This document shows, one piece after another, positions 1-36,769 of a stretch of DNA of 64,000 nucleotides. A program made the translations under genes and the position numbers. The DNA is from Hormiphora californensis (Eukaryota > Ctenophora > Tentaculata > Cydippida > Pleurobrachiidae). Numbering within the stretch: position 1 is the stretch's first letter; every line of letters starts with the position of its first letter. The stretch lies in the NCBI GenBank assembly GCA_020137815.1, contig CM035353.1, forward strand, positions 4,207,210 through 4,271,209. The letters are read 5' to 3'. The notes under the pieces are model-generated. The model saw only the letters and a list, made by a program, of their open reading frames with translations, searched no databases and had not been told where the DNA came from.

Positions 1-114
1 CAAGTAATCATGGTTCATTTACCATCTGATCAGTGATCAGCCTATCAAAACCTTGATTGACTGGTACCCTGTTTGAGACTTGAGTAATCGCACTCCATAA
101 GTGATCCGAGCTCG

Positions 115-233
115 GATGGTAAATGAACTCGGCCGAGTTCATTTACCATCTGATCAGCATTCACTGATTCACTGATTAGAATTTCGTGATCAGATGCTGA
201 ATCATTCAGCATCTGATCACGAAATTCTAATCA
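115..233. repeat. Two palindromes (36 bp perfect; 61 bp)
   Basis: Positions 115-150 are a perfect 36-bp palindrome centred on CTCGGCCGAG. Positions 173-233 are an inverted repeat with 30-bp arms and a 1-base centre. The segment 1-240 repeats the words TTTACCATCTGATCAG and CTGATCAG and looks like the end of a foldback element. I see no coding exon between 1 and 1162. Confidence 0.75.
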
Positions 234-364
234 CACCGTGTATGTGCAACGTAAATAGTGAAACGATACGAATGCACACATAACTCGGTTTAAATTACCC
301 AATTTAGCGATACCAAACACCGTTTTGTTGATTGGATTAGCATCTAGTGAACCCCACCCGAAAA

Positions 365-475
365 GTATGGGACTTCGAAAGTATGGGATCTCGAAAGTAT
401 GGGAATACGGCAGTTGTCCGAGATCCCATACTTTCTTCTAATTAGGAGTATGGGATCCCGAAAGTATGGGATAAC
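365..475. repeat. Short interspersed GAAAGTATGGGA repeats
   Basis: The word AAAGTATGGGA occurs several times here with TCTCG/CCCG spacers, plus one inverted copy (ATCCCATACTTTC), giving a small imperfect hairpin-forming cluster. Function unknown. Confidence 0.6.
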
Positions 476-1162
476 CGATAGATTCGTTGGGAAAAGGTAG
501 TCTCTTTCTCAAAACACGTGATTTGTCATGTGTGTTAAGACAATCCCGGCTCAAAGTGGTCGGGATTGGGAATATCCTACTCGATCTACTGATTGAGATT
601 TACTAACTAGGTACTTCCTCTTTCAGATCTCTTCCTGTTGCTCGGACCACACTTTAAGTCCAGGTCTTGTTTCAGGAAACACCGCTAAATTAGTAGCCTG
701 CTCTTGCATTTGGATCAATGGAACCAGTGTCTGTATATCTTTTCAGAATTCCAATATAATATTTCCAATCTCTCTCCCTCTCTCAGGGTTTAACCATTCC
801 ATTTCTCACTGGGTGACGCGCTCGTGTGTAAGATCGCGAGCGCAACTAATTGGGTTGGGGGAGAGAGCACGTGACATGATCACGTGATAGTCTATCATAG
901 TGTCAGCAGTGGAACGCAGCGCACAGTCAAGTTCATTTAGGAGCACGGTTACACCTGAAGACATGCTCGTAGATCAAAAATTTTGACAGATTCGGAATCA
1001 GCGTTAAAAATTCTATCTAGTAAGATGAGGTACAAAAAATTGATTTTAAAATCCAACACCCTAACGCACATACGCCAAAACCAAAATTAAATTTTGATTT
1101 TGGAGCCAGACACACCAGCGCTGTTAAAAATCCCCCCCCCTATTCTATAATAATATATTTAC

Positions 1163-9013
<7,851 letters not shown>

Positions 9014-9018
9014 CCTAT

Positions 9019-9582
9019 AACAAGAATTATTGCATTATGTATTCATAATGCTGTGTTTCCCTGCCCTACCGTTTCACATGTCAGTGACATTGTCACTGCC
9101 AACAGGATCAAGGCTTGGTCATAATGTAATGTGAGATGCATACGATCTAGCTGTCAGTATACTTCTCACATAGCTTAGAGTTAGCTAACTCCCAATCACA
9201 TGATACTTGCTAACCAGCTTTTGACATTCCAACTTAACTACTTATCTAACATCTCACACTCGACTCGCAAGATGAAAATGTGTATGTAACACGCGAAACG
9301 CGCGGCAGAGCATTTCATGTTTTGTTGAGTGGCGCGCGCACACACGTCCATGAAACTGTGCCAATGAGGTGTTTGATGAAGGAGTAGCTCGTCACTGTGC
9401 GCGCGGCTCTAGTTGCTACACCGTTGCCCTCGCAACGAAAGTGTGACCAAAAAATGTCCCTCTACCGATTAGTTAGTATACCAAAATGTCGTTTTCGAAT
9501 TCTAACCCTGCTATGCCTTTTTACAAAGTAAAAAGGCATCCGGGTGAATGCCTTCGGCATTCACCCGGGCAGGGAAAAAATC
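9019..9582 (+). mobile_element. Repeat family R1, copy 1 (hairpin-tailed, ~565 bp)
   Basis: Begins AACAAGAATTATTGCATTA and ends with a hairpin, GGGTGAATGCC-TTCGG-CATTCACCC, followed by GGGCAGGGAAAAA. It shares an internal segment (TGAAGGAG..., GTTGCC-CTCGCAAC) with copies at 9787 and 28278. No coding capacity; class not determined. Confidence 0.6.
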
Positions 9583-9786
9583 AGCTGTTGTAAAATGTAA
9601 GCACGTATACACGTTAAAACTCTTTAAAATGAGCTCTTATAAGAACCAGACAAATTCTTTAAAATCATGCGAATCATAATGAGTTATACAAATCTAAAAA
9701 AGAAAGGCTTATCACTTAAACAAATCTAAAAAAGAGAGGCTAAAAAGGAGGGTATAAAAACATGTATCATAACAATTCCCGATTAA

Positions 9787-10436
9787 CAAGAATTATTGCA
9801 TTATGTATTCATAATGCGGTGTTTCCCTGCCACAAATGGATTTAAAATTGATGAATAAGCTTCAAAACTGGATTTCCTGACGAATTTTGTGCTCAAAGAG
9901 CATTTTTGGCCGATGCGATGTTGGTTACTAAGGTAACTAGGTAAGTTGCTATGGTAACCAAAGCAGTTGCTATGGTAACCAAAGCAGTTGCTATGGTAAC
10001 CAAGACAGTTGCTTTGGCAGCCAAGGCAGTTGCTAAGGAGACCCCAGTTAGTTACCAAGTGCTTCAACTTTAACCGCATCTCAACTCGAGCCACTAGTGT
10101 GACAGTAGTTTCATGCTTGGAAGACGTTCAACCACTTCATAGCATGGCTGTAGGGCGCCCAAAGTGATTTCAGGTGATAGTGGGAAGTGCTATCAGCGAG
10201 TAATTGCGCGCCACAATGTGTGTAAATCATTTCCTTTGTTGAATCAACGAAGCGTGAGATGAAAGTTTTATGAAGGAGCAGACTTGTTGTTAGGCGTTGT
10301 CCGTGACGGACGGACGGACACTTTTAGTTAACTACACAATCTGCTGATTTCTAAACCCTGAATGATCTTTTTAGCACACGTGCTAAAAAGACCATCCGGG
10401 TGAATGCCCTTCGGGCATTCACCCGGGCAGGGAAAA
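9787..10436 (+). mobile_element. Repeat family R1, copy 2 with internal TTGCTATGGTAACCAA tandem
   Basis: Same head (AACAAGAATTATTGCATTA) and same hairpin tail as copy 1, head-to-tail 200 bp downstream. It contains a run of about five TTGCTATGGTAACCAA(AG) units (9935-10035). Confidence 0.6.
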
Positions 10437-10531
10437 AATACAACATTCCTGTATAGTAGGCCTAACTTGCCTAGCTCGAACCTAAAAGAGGGTTAGAACA
10501 TAATAAGGCCTGTCAGAGACAGCTCGTTAAA

Positions 10532-12776
10532 TTAGAGAGTGTCTCTCATTTTGATACCGAATACACCACCAATCCTCTTCTCCCACTCGCCATCCAGCTC
10601 CCTGCTATGCTCCTCCTTTAGTTCCTCCCTCCAACTACCCACCTTACCCTTCCGGATAAACTTGCTGCCCACCGCCTTTACACTACCGTCTCGCCAGTTG
10701 TAGTTTACCTTAGGGTTCGCTGCCATACTGGAGAACATGCTGCTGGAGGTTATACGGGATATCTTATCAGCAGAACAGTCTAGCCCCAGGAACCTGTAGA
10801 GAGAGGGGTGCCGCTTTTAATTTTACAAGTAAAAGATTTATTTTATTTGTAAGTTTACAAATAAAATAAATCTAAATATTTTACTAGAGGGGGAGGTACT
10901 GGATACCAAAATCAATATTTAGTGGGAGGAATGAAGGGGAGGTAAGAAAGGCATATGTGCCAAACTACAACAACACATTACCCAACAATGCGTTTGATTT
11001 CCCTCTCCAGGTCCTCAACCATTGCCTCGTATGTTACAAAGAGGATGTCATCTCTGTGTTGTTGCTCCAGCCACCCAGATAGGTGGTCAAAGTAATCTCT
11101 GTTGAGAGTTTAACATCAATTACAAAAACACACAATATATTTTACACACAACTCACTTTATTTTCAAATATAATAACGTACAAACTACTATGAAGAATAA
11201 CTATGGATTATATACTATCGGTGGAAGGACTAAATTCTTTGAGGAACTTACCCATTTTCGCTGATACCAGGTTTACTAAATATCTCCTTGTAAAACTGGT
11301 CCAGTGTTCCAGTGTAGCCATAGTGACCAATAAACACTCTGACCATGTGGTTGTAATAGGAGCAGACGACATCCTTGGGATTCCTATAACAGAAGATGTA
11401 CCTGGGGGGGGGGGGGACATAATGGATGAATTGAGGCCTTCGGTAGATCGGAGATGTGGAATCAATCTTGAATGGACAAAATATAAACTCGAATGCATTG
11501 CGAGTTTGACTTTTCGTCCGAAAATAAATCCAAAACCCGTAGATGTTACTACATTTACCTGACACCTTCTCCCTTTGGAATCCAACGCCATTGATCATGT
11601 GTTTTTAGAATTCTAGGAGACTTCATAGCGTCCACATGGGCCTGGCTAAACTCTTCCAACCAGGGTACGGCCTCGTTAATGTTTGGCACATGTTCACCCT
11701 GCAAAACAGAACTTGGTTACGAAGCACCCCTTTTACGAAGTCACCCCTTTTATTGCATACAGGAGTTATTATAACGGAGCTGGGTAATTTCATTACCAAT
11801 GATAGTCTGGCAGGTAATTTGAACCTTCAGAACACATGGTAATACCACATGCACATACAACTGTATAATGTGTTCTGTAATGGTATCTACAACTGTGCAA
11901 GTGACACTGGTACATATCTCGAATAATGTGTACATATCTCGAATAATACATATCTCGAATAATGTGTACATATCTCGAATAATGTGTACATATCTCGAAT
12001 GATGTGTAGGTATACCTGTGGATGATCGTAAAGCTGGTTAAGGATGTGCTGCAGCCATGTAGTTCCACTCTTTTGGTAAGTGGCAATGAACACATCATCC
12101 ACCCTTGTCTTGTGTTTTTCTTTCACTTCCTAGAGATCACATATCATCATCATATTCTGCAGCTGTATAGCCAACTAGTAATAAAAGATAAACAACGATT
12201 TTGCAGTACTAATATTCAATTAAGAACAGGAGCTTTCGACTGATCTATGTCAGACGTCTTCAGCCGACTAGTAGTAGTACTATAGTAGTACCTACTTATA
12301 ATATACTAGCGCACCCATTGGGTGCGCCTCAAGTAAGGGTTTTTTGATAACCCACCCGGCTTCGCCGAGTGGTTCTTTTCGCCACTTTTTCCATGGCAAC
12401 TGAATTGGTAACTATGGGGACTGGCATGTTAAAAGGCATTCGAAAATATTAATAAACTTTCACTGGAAGTTCCAAAACTGTGAGTAACAGCTTTACAGCT
12501 TTGGGCACATAGAGTGTTTTATGAAGGAGCAGTCTGTCGCTTAGATACCGCCTAACGAACGGCCATCACTTCGACGTTCATCTCTAAATTATAATAGAGA
12601 TTTTCAAAATACACTGGCTAATCTAACGACGACTTTTATAAGCGGTGGGTACATGTCTAACTTATTGAGTTATCTGGGGGTACCCTGGTAGTACTTACTA
12701 GCATCCGTTCTGGAGTTATGAAATCTGGAATCGGTACTCCATCGTACAGGCAGTGCTTGTAGGGGATCTCACTCAT
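10532..12776 (-). CDS. Cytosolic sulfotransferase (SULT1/2-type), complete, 286 aa
   Basis: Six exons: 12776-12699 (ATG at 12776), 12129-12016, 11698-11559, 11401-11252, 11098-10982 and 10793-10532 (TAA at 10532-10534). The spliced length is 861 nt, with phases 0,0,2,2,2 all consistent. PAPS-binding motifs are present: YQKSGTTW (5'-phosphosulfate loop; a P in most family members, Q here), SPRILKTH, FCYRNPKDVVCSYY (3'-phosphate binding) and the C-terminal RKGKVGSW. The catalytic His is probably in KTHDQW. 286 residues is the normal family size. It should transfer sulfate from PAPS to small hydroxyl substrates; the substrate cannot be predicted. Introns carry a 20-bp AT-rich minisatellite beside the exon 2 donor. 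Confidence 0.88.
11915..12010 (-). repeat. Minisatellite (~20 bp, ACATATCTCGAATAATGTGT)
   Basis: About five copies, starting some 10 bases inside the intron that follows sulfotransferase exon 2. The donor itself is not part of the repeat unit. Confidence 0.85.
12303..12600 (+). mobile_element. Hairpin-headed repeat family R2 (CACCCGGCTTCGCCGAGTGG)
   Basis: Starts near GGTGCGCCTCAAGTAAGGG, followed by a CACCCGGC-TTC-GCCGAGTG hairpin and a CATGGCAACTGAATTGGTAACTATGG-type segment. The same sequence occurs inverted at the right end of the window (about 63870-64000). Confidence 0.55.
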
Positions 12777-12825
12777 AACAGTAGCTAGCAGAGTTTACGT
12801 TTTAAGTTGACACTATTCGCTAATA

Positions 12826-13783
12826 CCGCGTGGGCCAATAAAAAGGGAGGGTCTTAAATCTTAGATTTCTCCGGCACCTTAATTCCAATGGTTCTGAAAT
12901 TTTGACACAATGTTCATGAGCTTATGCCAGATATGTGTACAGAGTTTCAAGTCCAAAAATGCAAAAATTCATTAATGACCCTAAATTCATGATTTTAAGC
13001 CAATGTAGGTTTTCTCTATTCGTTTTTTTCCCGTTTTTTAGGGACCTCTTTTGCACTCCACGCCGGATATGTGATACTGGGTACAACAAAGGAAATTCGA
13101 GACATATTGCAATCTTGCTAACATGATTTTGTCACAACCTGATTACGTTTTTCTTGCTTACATGGAGGTCACATTACGCTTGTTGTTACCAATCAGTATA
13201 GGCATTGGTAAGCTTCCATTAGCAAGGTTTCGATTTGCTAATGTCTCAACTAACGGTTTGTTAATGAACTATCAGTTAAATGTTAATTTATGCAGTTATT
13301 AACGAAAATTTGAAAATTTAAAAAAAATTAATTTTTTTAATTTAACAGTTTTTCAAACCAGAATGAACTTAAATGATTAAAGCATAACCCAGCTAGGTTT
13401 TGATTTCATCTCTACAGTGCAAATTTCTCATTTTCAGCGAAAATATGTTTTTTGAAAAAATGATCATTTTTAATTCATTAATTTCACCCACTAAACTTTA
13501 TTCATTTTCAATGAAATTTCAGATTGCCATTGAAAAATGTTAATACTATTGAGTGGCTACAATTTTGCGATCCAAATCGACTTGGAACAAGGGAAAACCT
13601 CCAATTAACTATAAAAAAAGGAATTTCGGTTCATTAATGAATTTCTGCATTTTTGGACTTGAAACTCTGTACACATATCTGGCATAAGCTCATGAACATT
13701 GTGTCAAAATTTCAGAACCATTGGAATTAAGGTGCCGGAGAAATCTAAGATTTAAGACCCTCCCTTTTTATTGGCCCACGCGG
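12826..13783. mobile_element. TA-flanked foldback element with ~155-bp terminal inverted repeats
   Basis: Termini CCGCGTGGGCCAATAAAAAG / inverted, flanked by TA (12824-25, 13784-85). Arms run to about 12980 and from about 13630 with high identity. The AT-rich centre has no transposase. A Tc1/mariner-like non-autonomous element is the likely class, from the TA target. Confidence 0.75.
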
Positions 13784-13970
13784 TATAAGCACACGAGAAT
13801 GAGTTAAGTTAATGTCACGCACATTCAGGTGACGCCCACCTATCAGTGACTGATTCGCAATCACAGCTCAGAACATGCGGATCACAAAAGCTGTTCTGTG
13901 CTGTGATCGGTCGGCCTGACCTGATTGAATTTTGTTCGACCTGAACATTTCCGAGTGTGCTCATATGGTT

Positions 13971-14205
13971 TAGTAGGAGCGCTTAGATCACGCACGTGCG
14001 AAAGTCGTGCGCCACCCTAAGTTTAGGCTACTGTCACTCCTTTGCTTTGCATCGAATCAACCCTCAAGTTTTCGAAAGATCTTGTCAAGATCTACAAAAA
14101 ACTTGGGGTCATTTATTGATTCGATGCAAAGCAAAGGAGTGACAGTAACCTAAACTTAGGGTGGCATGCGACTTTTGCACGTGTATGATCTAAGCGCTCC
14201 TACTA
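13971..14205. mobile_element. Foldback MITE (~235 bp)
   Basis: Inverted arms TAGTAGGAGCGCTTAGATCA ... / inverted, meeting near 14090 at an AAGATCTTGTCAAGATCT centre. Non-coding. Confidence 0.75.
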
Positions 14206-14723
14206 GTTACGGCTATCGTTCCGAACGATTCGTTCGGGTTAGGGTTAAAGTCCGTTTCAAGCGACTTGACCCGTAATTCTTGGAATTTGGTGCATTGCGC
14301 GTGTATTTACAAAGGGGAAATCCTGAATTTCCAGGAATCTCAGGTCAAGTCGTTTGAAACGCACTTTAGGGCCACATTTTAGAGTTTTCAAACCGATGTG
14401 AGTGACGAGGACCCATCACCTTCGCGATCTGAGTGCCCGGATCGAATGATGTACAAATACCCCGATTTAACAGTGCAATTAGATGGGGTCAGCGGCGCCA
14501 GACAGAACGAGGGGACGCACACGAGAGGCGAAGGTGACAAAAAAGCAGAAAAAAATGGCCAAAGACATTTTTAATTTCAAACGAGTTGGGTGGGGCGCGA
14601 TTATAATCTGAGTGCCTTGGAGCCTGTTTACTGGTGCGCGCTACCAAAAGAGTACACTTAGACCGACTTTTTTTCAAACGGCTATAGCCACGCAACCACA
14701 TGGCAAATTTGAGTAAACTAAAG

Positions 14724-14937
14724 TCGGATTTTTTGAAACTGTCACCCCCCTAGAGTTTTCAAATTTCTTTAAATGACCATAAGTCCGGTTCCTGATGAGA
14801 TAGAGACTTGAAATTTGGAAGTTACGAAGATCTTGCTAAGTTCTTCCGAACCACCAAATTTCAAGTCTCTATCTTATCAGGAACCGGAGATATGACAAAT
14901 TTGTTATTTCAGGGGGGTGACAGTTTAAAAAAATCCG
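14724..14937. mobile_element. Foldback MITE (~214 bp)
   Basis: Inverted arms TCGGATTTTTTGAAACTGTC...ACCCCCC / GGGGGGTGACAGTTTAAAAAAATCCGA, with internal arms GACTTGAAATTTGG / inverted. Similar internal words occur in the element at 45249-45500. Confidence 0.7.
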
Positions 14938-14939
14938 AG

Positions 14940-15465
14940 TATAAACGGCATCTGTTAGAGAATCGATAGCCCTAACCGGTAACCCCAAACCAAACCCTAA
15001 CCAGACCCTAACGGATAGCCCTAACCCGTCGCGCGCGCTAAAACTACGAATTGTTAGCAATGAAAGGCACCCAGATTTTAACGTTTTCCAGTTGGGTGCG
15101 CACTGCGCGGCGCGCATAATGGGGGCTGCAGCGCATACCAAGCAAATACAAAAACTGCGCGCGTTGTAATTTTCGAGTGAAATTTTCTCCCAACAAGAAG
15201 TTTTGGCCGAACACTTCGGTGGATTTTGGTGCGTTTGATCCAAAAGGTCCTCCGAGAAGGGATGTATTGTCCCTAAAGGGGTCTTTAGCGTATTTCAAGA
15301 CGCTCTGTGCAATACAAAGTAAACACTGAATTTTTAGGGACCCCCTAAAGTCGATTTTTTCAACTGTTCACCACCCTTTTGACTTTTCGTGTAAGTGTTC
15401 GTATACCAAGCCCCACAATAACATCGTATCTAATAACTCCACTGTAACAGTAGTGTGGAGGGAGA
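14940..15465. other. SF3B3 upstream region
   Basis: GC-richer sequence with CCCTAAC/CCGGTAACC words (14965-15030) and two inverted-repeat-like segments. It should contain the SF3B3 promoter; no TATA box or clear core element is recognisable. Confidence 0.35.
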
Positions 15466-33396
<17,931 letters not shown>

Positions 33397-33399
33397 GGA

Positions 33400-33900
33400 G
33401 GGAAGTGCGTGGATCAATCTCCCAGAGTGTTCTAGGGGACTATTCTATCTCCCTGCAGGGAATTAACGAATTCCCAGCTATCTCCCAGAGAGAGAGAGAA
33501 TGGGGTGGAAAGGACTTCCTATAGAGTTGCTATCATGCGTGTTAGAACTGCCCTCGCACAGAGTGTTTTATTTATTTTTACCCAGTTCTATGTGTGCGAG
33601 GATTATTTTATCTCTCTATTTTATCAACGACAACATGACCTCGTTATAAAATGATGTTTTAGAGTTCCCACTCTCTCTCCAACTTCACTCATCCTACTAG
33701 TAACTACACTAACCACACTCTCTCTACTGCACTACTTGCCTCAGAAGCACTCTCCCTAAGCACTCTCCCTACTACTGCACTATTTGCCTCAATATCCTCC
33801 TCTCTACGTGTAGATTACATGATGTAGTACTGTACTGTTTGTCACACCCTACCCTCCCTACTACTGTAATATTTACCTCAATATATCCTCCTCTCTAGCA
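33400..33900. other. SF3B3 3' flank / NDRG upstream region
   Basis: About 500 bp between the SF3B3 stop and the NDRG-like ATG: a CTCTCT-rich stretch with repeated CACTCTCCCTA and TATTTACCTCAATATATCC words. No exon seen, although the acceptor-like ctctctag just before 33899 leaves room for an upstream non-coding exon. Confidence 0.4.
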
Positions 33901-34526
33901 ATGACGGAGCTCCAAGAGATAAGGCTGGGTTATACCCCCTCCTCAGCCCCCACCACCACCCTTAGAGTGGACACCAACTGTGGGCCTGTCACCGTCACGA
34001 TGTCCGGGGATCCTGATAACCCATCTCTCTTTCCACTTGTTACTCTTCATGATTTTGGCTTTGATCACGTCTCCCAGTTTCAGACATTTCAAAAGAGTGG
34101 AGAAGAGGCGGCGAGGTTTCTAGCACAGTTCAGAACGTATCACATTGATTTACCTGGTATGAATAGGTTGAAATAGCCTCCTTTGACGTTATCCCTCCCA
34201 TCTCTGACGACATTTAGTATTCGTGACGTCACTCCCTAAATTCGTGACGTCATTCACAATTCGTGACTGTCATTCACTATTCGTGACGTCAATCAATATT
34301 CGTGACGTGTCACTTTATCCCCGCAGGATGTGAGGAAGGGGCAGGTGATGTTACAGGCCCCGTTCCTACTCTAGATGAACTAGCCTCCATTATTGCTCAC
34401 GTCAGGACATCCTGTAGCATTACTGACAAGATGGTACTGCTGGGAGTGGGTGCTGGAGCCAACATTGGTAATGATCTGTCTGTCTGTTTATCTGTCTGTC
34501 TGTTTGTCTGTCTGCTTATTTGTTTG

Positions 34527-34557
<31 letters not shown>

Positions 34558-34631
34558 AGAGCTCTCTCTCTCTCTCTCTCTCTCTAGAGCTCTCTCTCTC
34601 TCTCCTCTCTCCCTCTCCCTCTCCCTCTCTC

Positions 34632-34707
<76 letters not shown>

Positions 34708-36072
34708 TCTCCCTCTCTTCAGCAATGCGATACATGACGACCCACACCAAGACTGTGTTGGGTGTGATACTGGTGGAGGCAACCAATGACTTTGAGAGTT
34801 GGACCAAGTGGACACAAGACAAGATTACCGACATGGTAGGTTTCAGGAACCGACCGAATCAGGAAATACTGGTCCCTGATTGGCTGATAACCAGTCACGT
34901 GACCTAAATAACGAGTTCTGATTGGTTTTTTACTTGTTTCGGTCGGTTCCTGGTAGGTTTAACAGTATAACGCCCAAGTTATAACATCGCCTAAGTTGTG
35001 TCAATTTTATCCGGCGGGCTTTTCATCAAACAATTTACATGTTGGTAATTGCACAAAAACTAACAGGAATTAATTGGCTGAAAGGTGACCCCTTTTGTCC
35101 GGGGTTTTCATTGGTCTCTTTCCTTCTCCCTTTCTGAACGAATGAACGACGTTGACGTTCAACTTGATTTCCGTGTTAAGCTAGTGCACCCGTGTTATAA
35201 AATGAATTCCGTGTGTTCAATGTTATAACATTACATGAGTTCCCTTGTATCATCCCATAATATGTTACAGGTGACTAAGCCGAGTGAAATGTTTTCTATT
35301 AGAAACGAGAAACCCGGTGAGATGGCTAACACGCTACTTGACAAACATTTCGGAAGATCTGCCTCTCCCACCCCCATCTTATCTGATTCTAGGTAGTGTG
35401 TTCTCTCCCCCACTCCCCTACCTGCCTCTCCCACCCCCATCTTATCTGATTCTAGGTAGTGTGTTCTCTCCCCCATCTTATCTGATTCTAGGTAGTGTGT
35501 TCTCTCCCCCACCTTCCAACCCCATCCTGCCTCTCCCACCCCCATCTTATCTGATTCTAGGTAGTGTGTTCTCTCCCCCATCTTCCAACCCCATCCTAGA
35601 ACGCAGTTCTAAGAACTGAAAACTATTCAACAGATCTGTCTCTAGTACCGCTCTCTATAACCACTGTTTACACTACAACAGCTGTAACCGTGTATGTTTA
35701 GGAGGTACCTGATTCACCGAATGCTGTCAAATGGAAATGTGAACAACTATCACCGTTACTATGAATCATTCTATACCAGAAAGCCTCTACCACCAACTGC
35801 GTTTAATGGTATTACATACCTTTAGATCGATAAAACACTGAACACAGTGTTCTCGAAACCTTCTGTCTGTGTTACGATTGTATATTATATCGTTGTTTAT
35901 TTTCTGCATATATAAGTTGATTTGACAGATAATTGTAATTAAAACTACCTAATAATCTGACTCACTCTCAGAGAACACTGTGGTTCCTAGCCTGGTGATA
36001 TCTGCCCGCCAATCGTGGAGAAACGATGCCTCAGTTGACCTGAGAGCTACCCTTCAGACGGGTGGCAAGGAG
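33901..36072 (+). CDS. NDRG-family alpha/beta-hydrolase-fold protein, 3' end not found
   Basis: Exons: 33901-34156, 34327-34467, 34723-34835, 35271-35392, 35702-35808 and 35972-36072. Phases 1,1,0,2,1 are all consistent. It follows the N-myc downstream-regulated gene family: [51 protein letters not shown], and later [16 protein letters not shown] and [17 protein letters not shown] proteins have an inactive alpha/beta-hydrolase fold and act in stress, differentiation and trafficking. The last one or two exons were not recognised: a G-tract MITE sits at 36137, only 65 bp after the last exon. An hAT-type MITE begins 8 nt inside intron 3, and the exon 4 donor is the unit of a minisatellite. Confidence 0.82.
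34475..34710. repeat. CTGT- and (CT)n microsatellite in NDRG intron 2
   Basis: TGTCTGTCTG repeats followed by a long CT run containing two AGAGCTCTCTCT interruptions, running up to the exon 3 acceptor. Confidence 0.95.
34844..34952. mobile_element. hAT-type MITE, copy 2, at the NDRG exon 3 donor
   Basis: 109 bp, TIR CAGGAACCGACCGAA / inverted, with an 8-bp duplication GTAGGTTT at 34836-34843 and 34953-34960. The left duplication is exactly the first 8 nt of NDRG intron 3. Confidence 0.9.
35358..35605 (+). repeat. Minisatellite with four copies of the NDRG exon 4 donor
   Basis: Each unit contains CATCTTATCTGATTCTAG|gtagtgtgtt. Exon-type bases before the donor end at 35392, 35455, 35491 and 35560, i.e. 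spacings of 63, 36 and 69 nt, all multiples of three. A stop (TAG) follows immediately if the first donor is skipped. Confidence 0.85.
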
Positions 36073-36136
36073 GTAATTACCTATTAATGGGTCATATTAT
36101 ATATATACATAGGTGAATTGTTAAAATAAAAATATT

Positions 36137-36762
36137 GGGGGGGGGGGGGGGGTCCAGCCCTAAAAAAGCTAAAGGTACCCTGATTTTGGTCGATGGCTTT
36201 TTTTATGTTGGCTTTTTTTAGCTTTTTTAGCCCTACTTTTTATCTTTTTTTCAGCATTCATCTTGACACTTTTCCATTAAATTTTCATCCTTCCGGACGC
36301 CTATTGACTGTATTTGTTCATTTCCTGCACCTTGTTTTACCATACTCAACCGTTTATGTCCATACATAGCAATTTCTGTATCTACCCCTACTGCCATTTT
36401 CTGGCGAGATTTTTTCGATAAAAATATTATTTTAATTTGATAAAAATAGTTTAAAAATGTTTTAAAAAAGTTCAAAAACGTTATAAAACGTTATAATAAA
36501 AGTTAAAAAAATTAGCGTCAGCGGGATTCGAACCTATATAATATGAATTCACTAAGAACTCAATTTTAGCCCTTTTTAGCTTTTTTTTAGCTTTTTTTAG
36601 CCTATAAAAAGCTAAAAAAGGCTAATAAAAGCTAAAAAAGGCAAAAAAGGGTTAAAAAGCTAAAAAAAGCTAAAAAAGGCTAAAAAAGCTTAAAAAAGGC
36701 TAGTGGTACCCTGATTTTGGCCGATGGCTTAGCTTTTTTTAAGGGCTGGACCCCCCCCCCCC
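36137..36762. mobile_element. G-tract-ended MITE (~626 bp) rich in GCTAAAAAA
   Basis: Termini are a G run then TCCAGCCCTAAAAAAGCTAA, and inverted; AATATT flanks both ends (36131-36, 36763-68). The interior is a long series of AAAAAGGCTAAAAAAGC words and contains a TAGGTTCGAATCCCGC B-box-like sequence (minus strand, near 36525). Confidence 0.75.
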
Positions 36763-36769
36763 AATATTC

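Noticed and set aside
35284-35619. Pro-rich 111-codon frame in the NDRG region
   Set aside because: Out of phase with the NDRG exons and made of the donor minisatellite.
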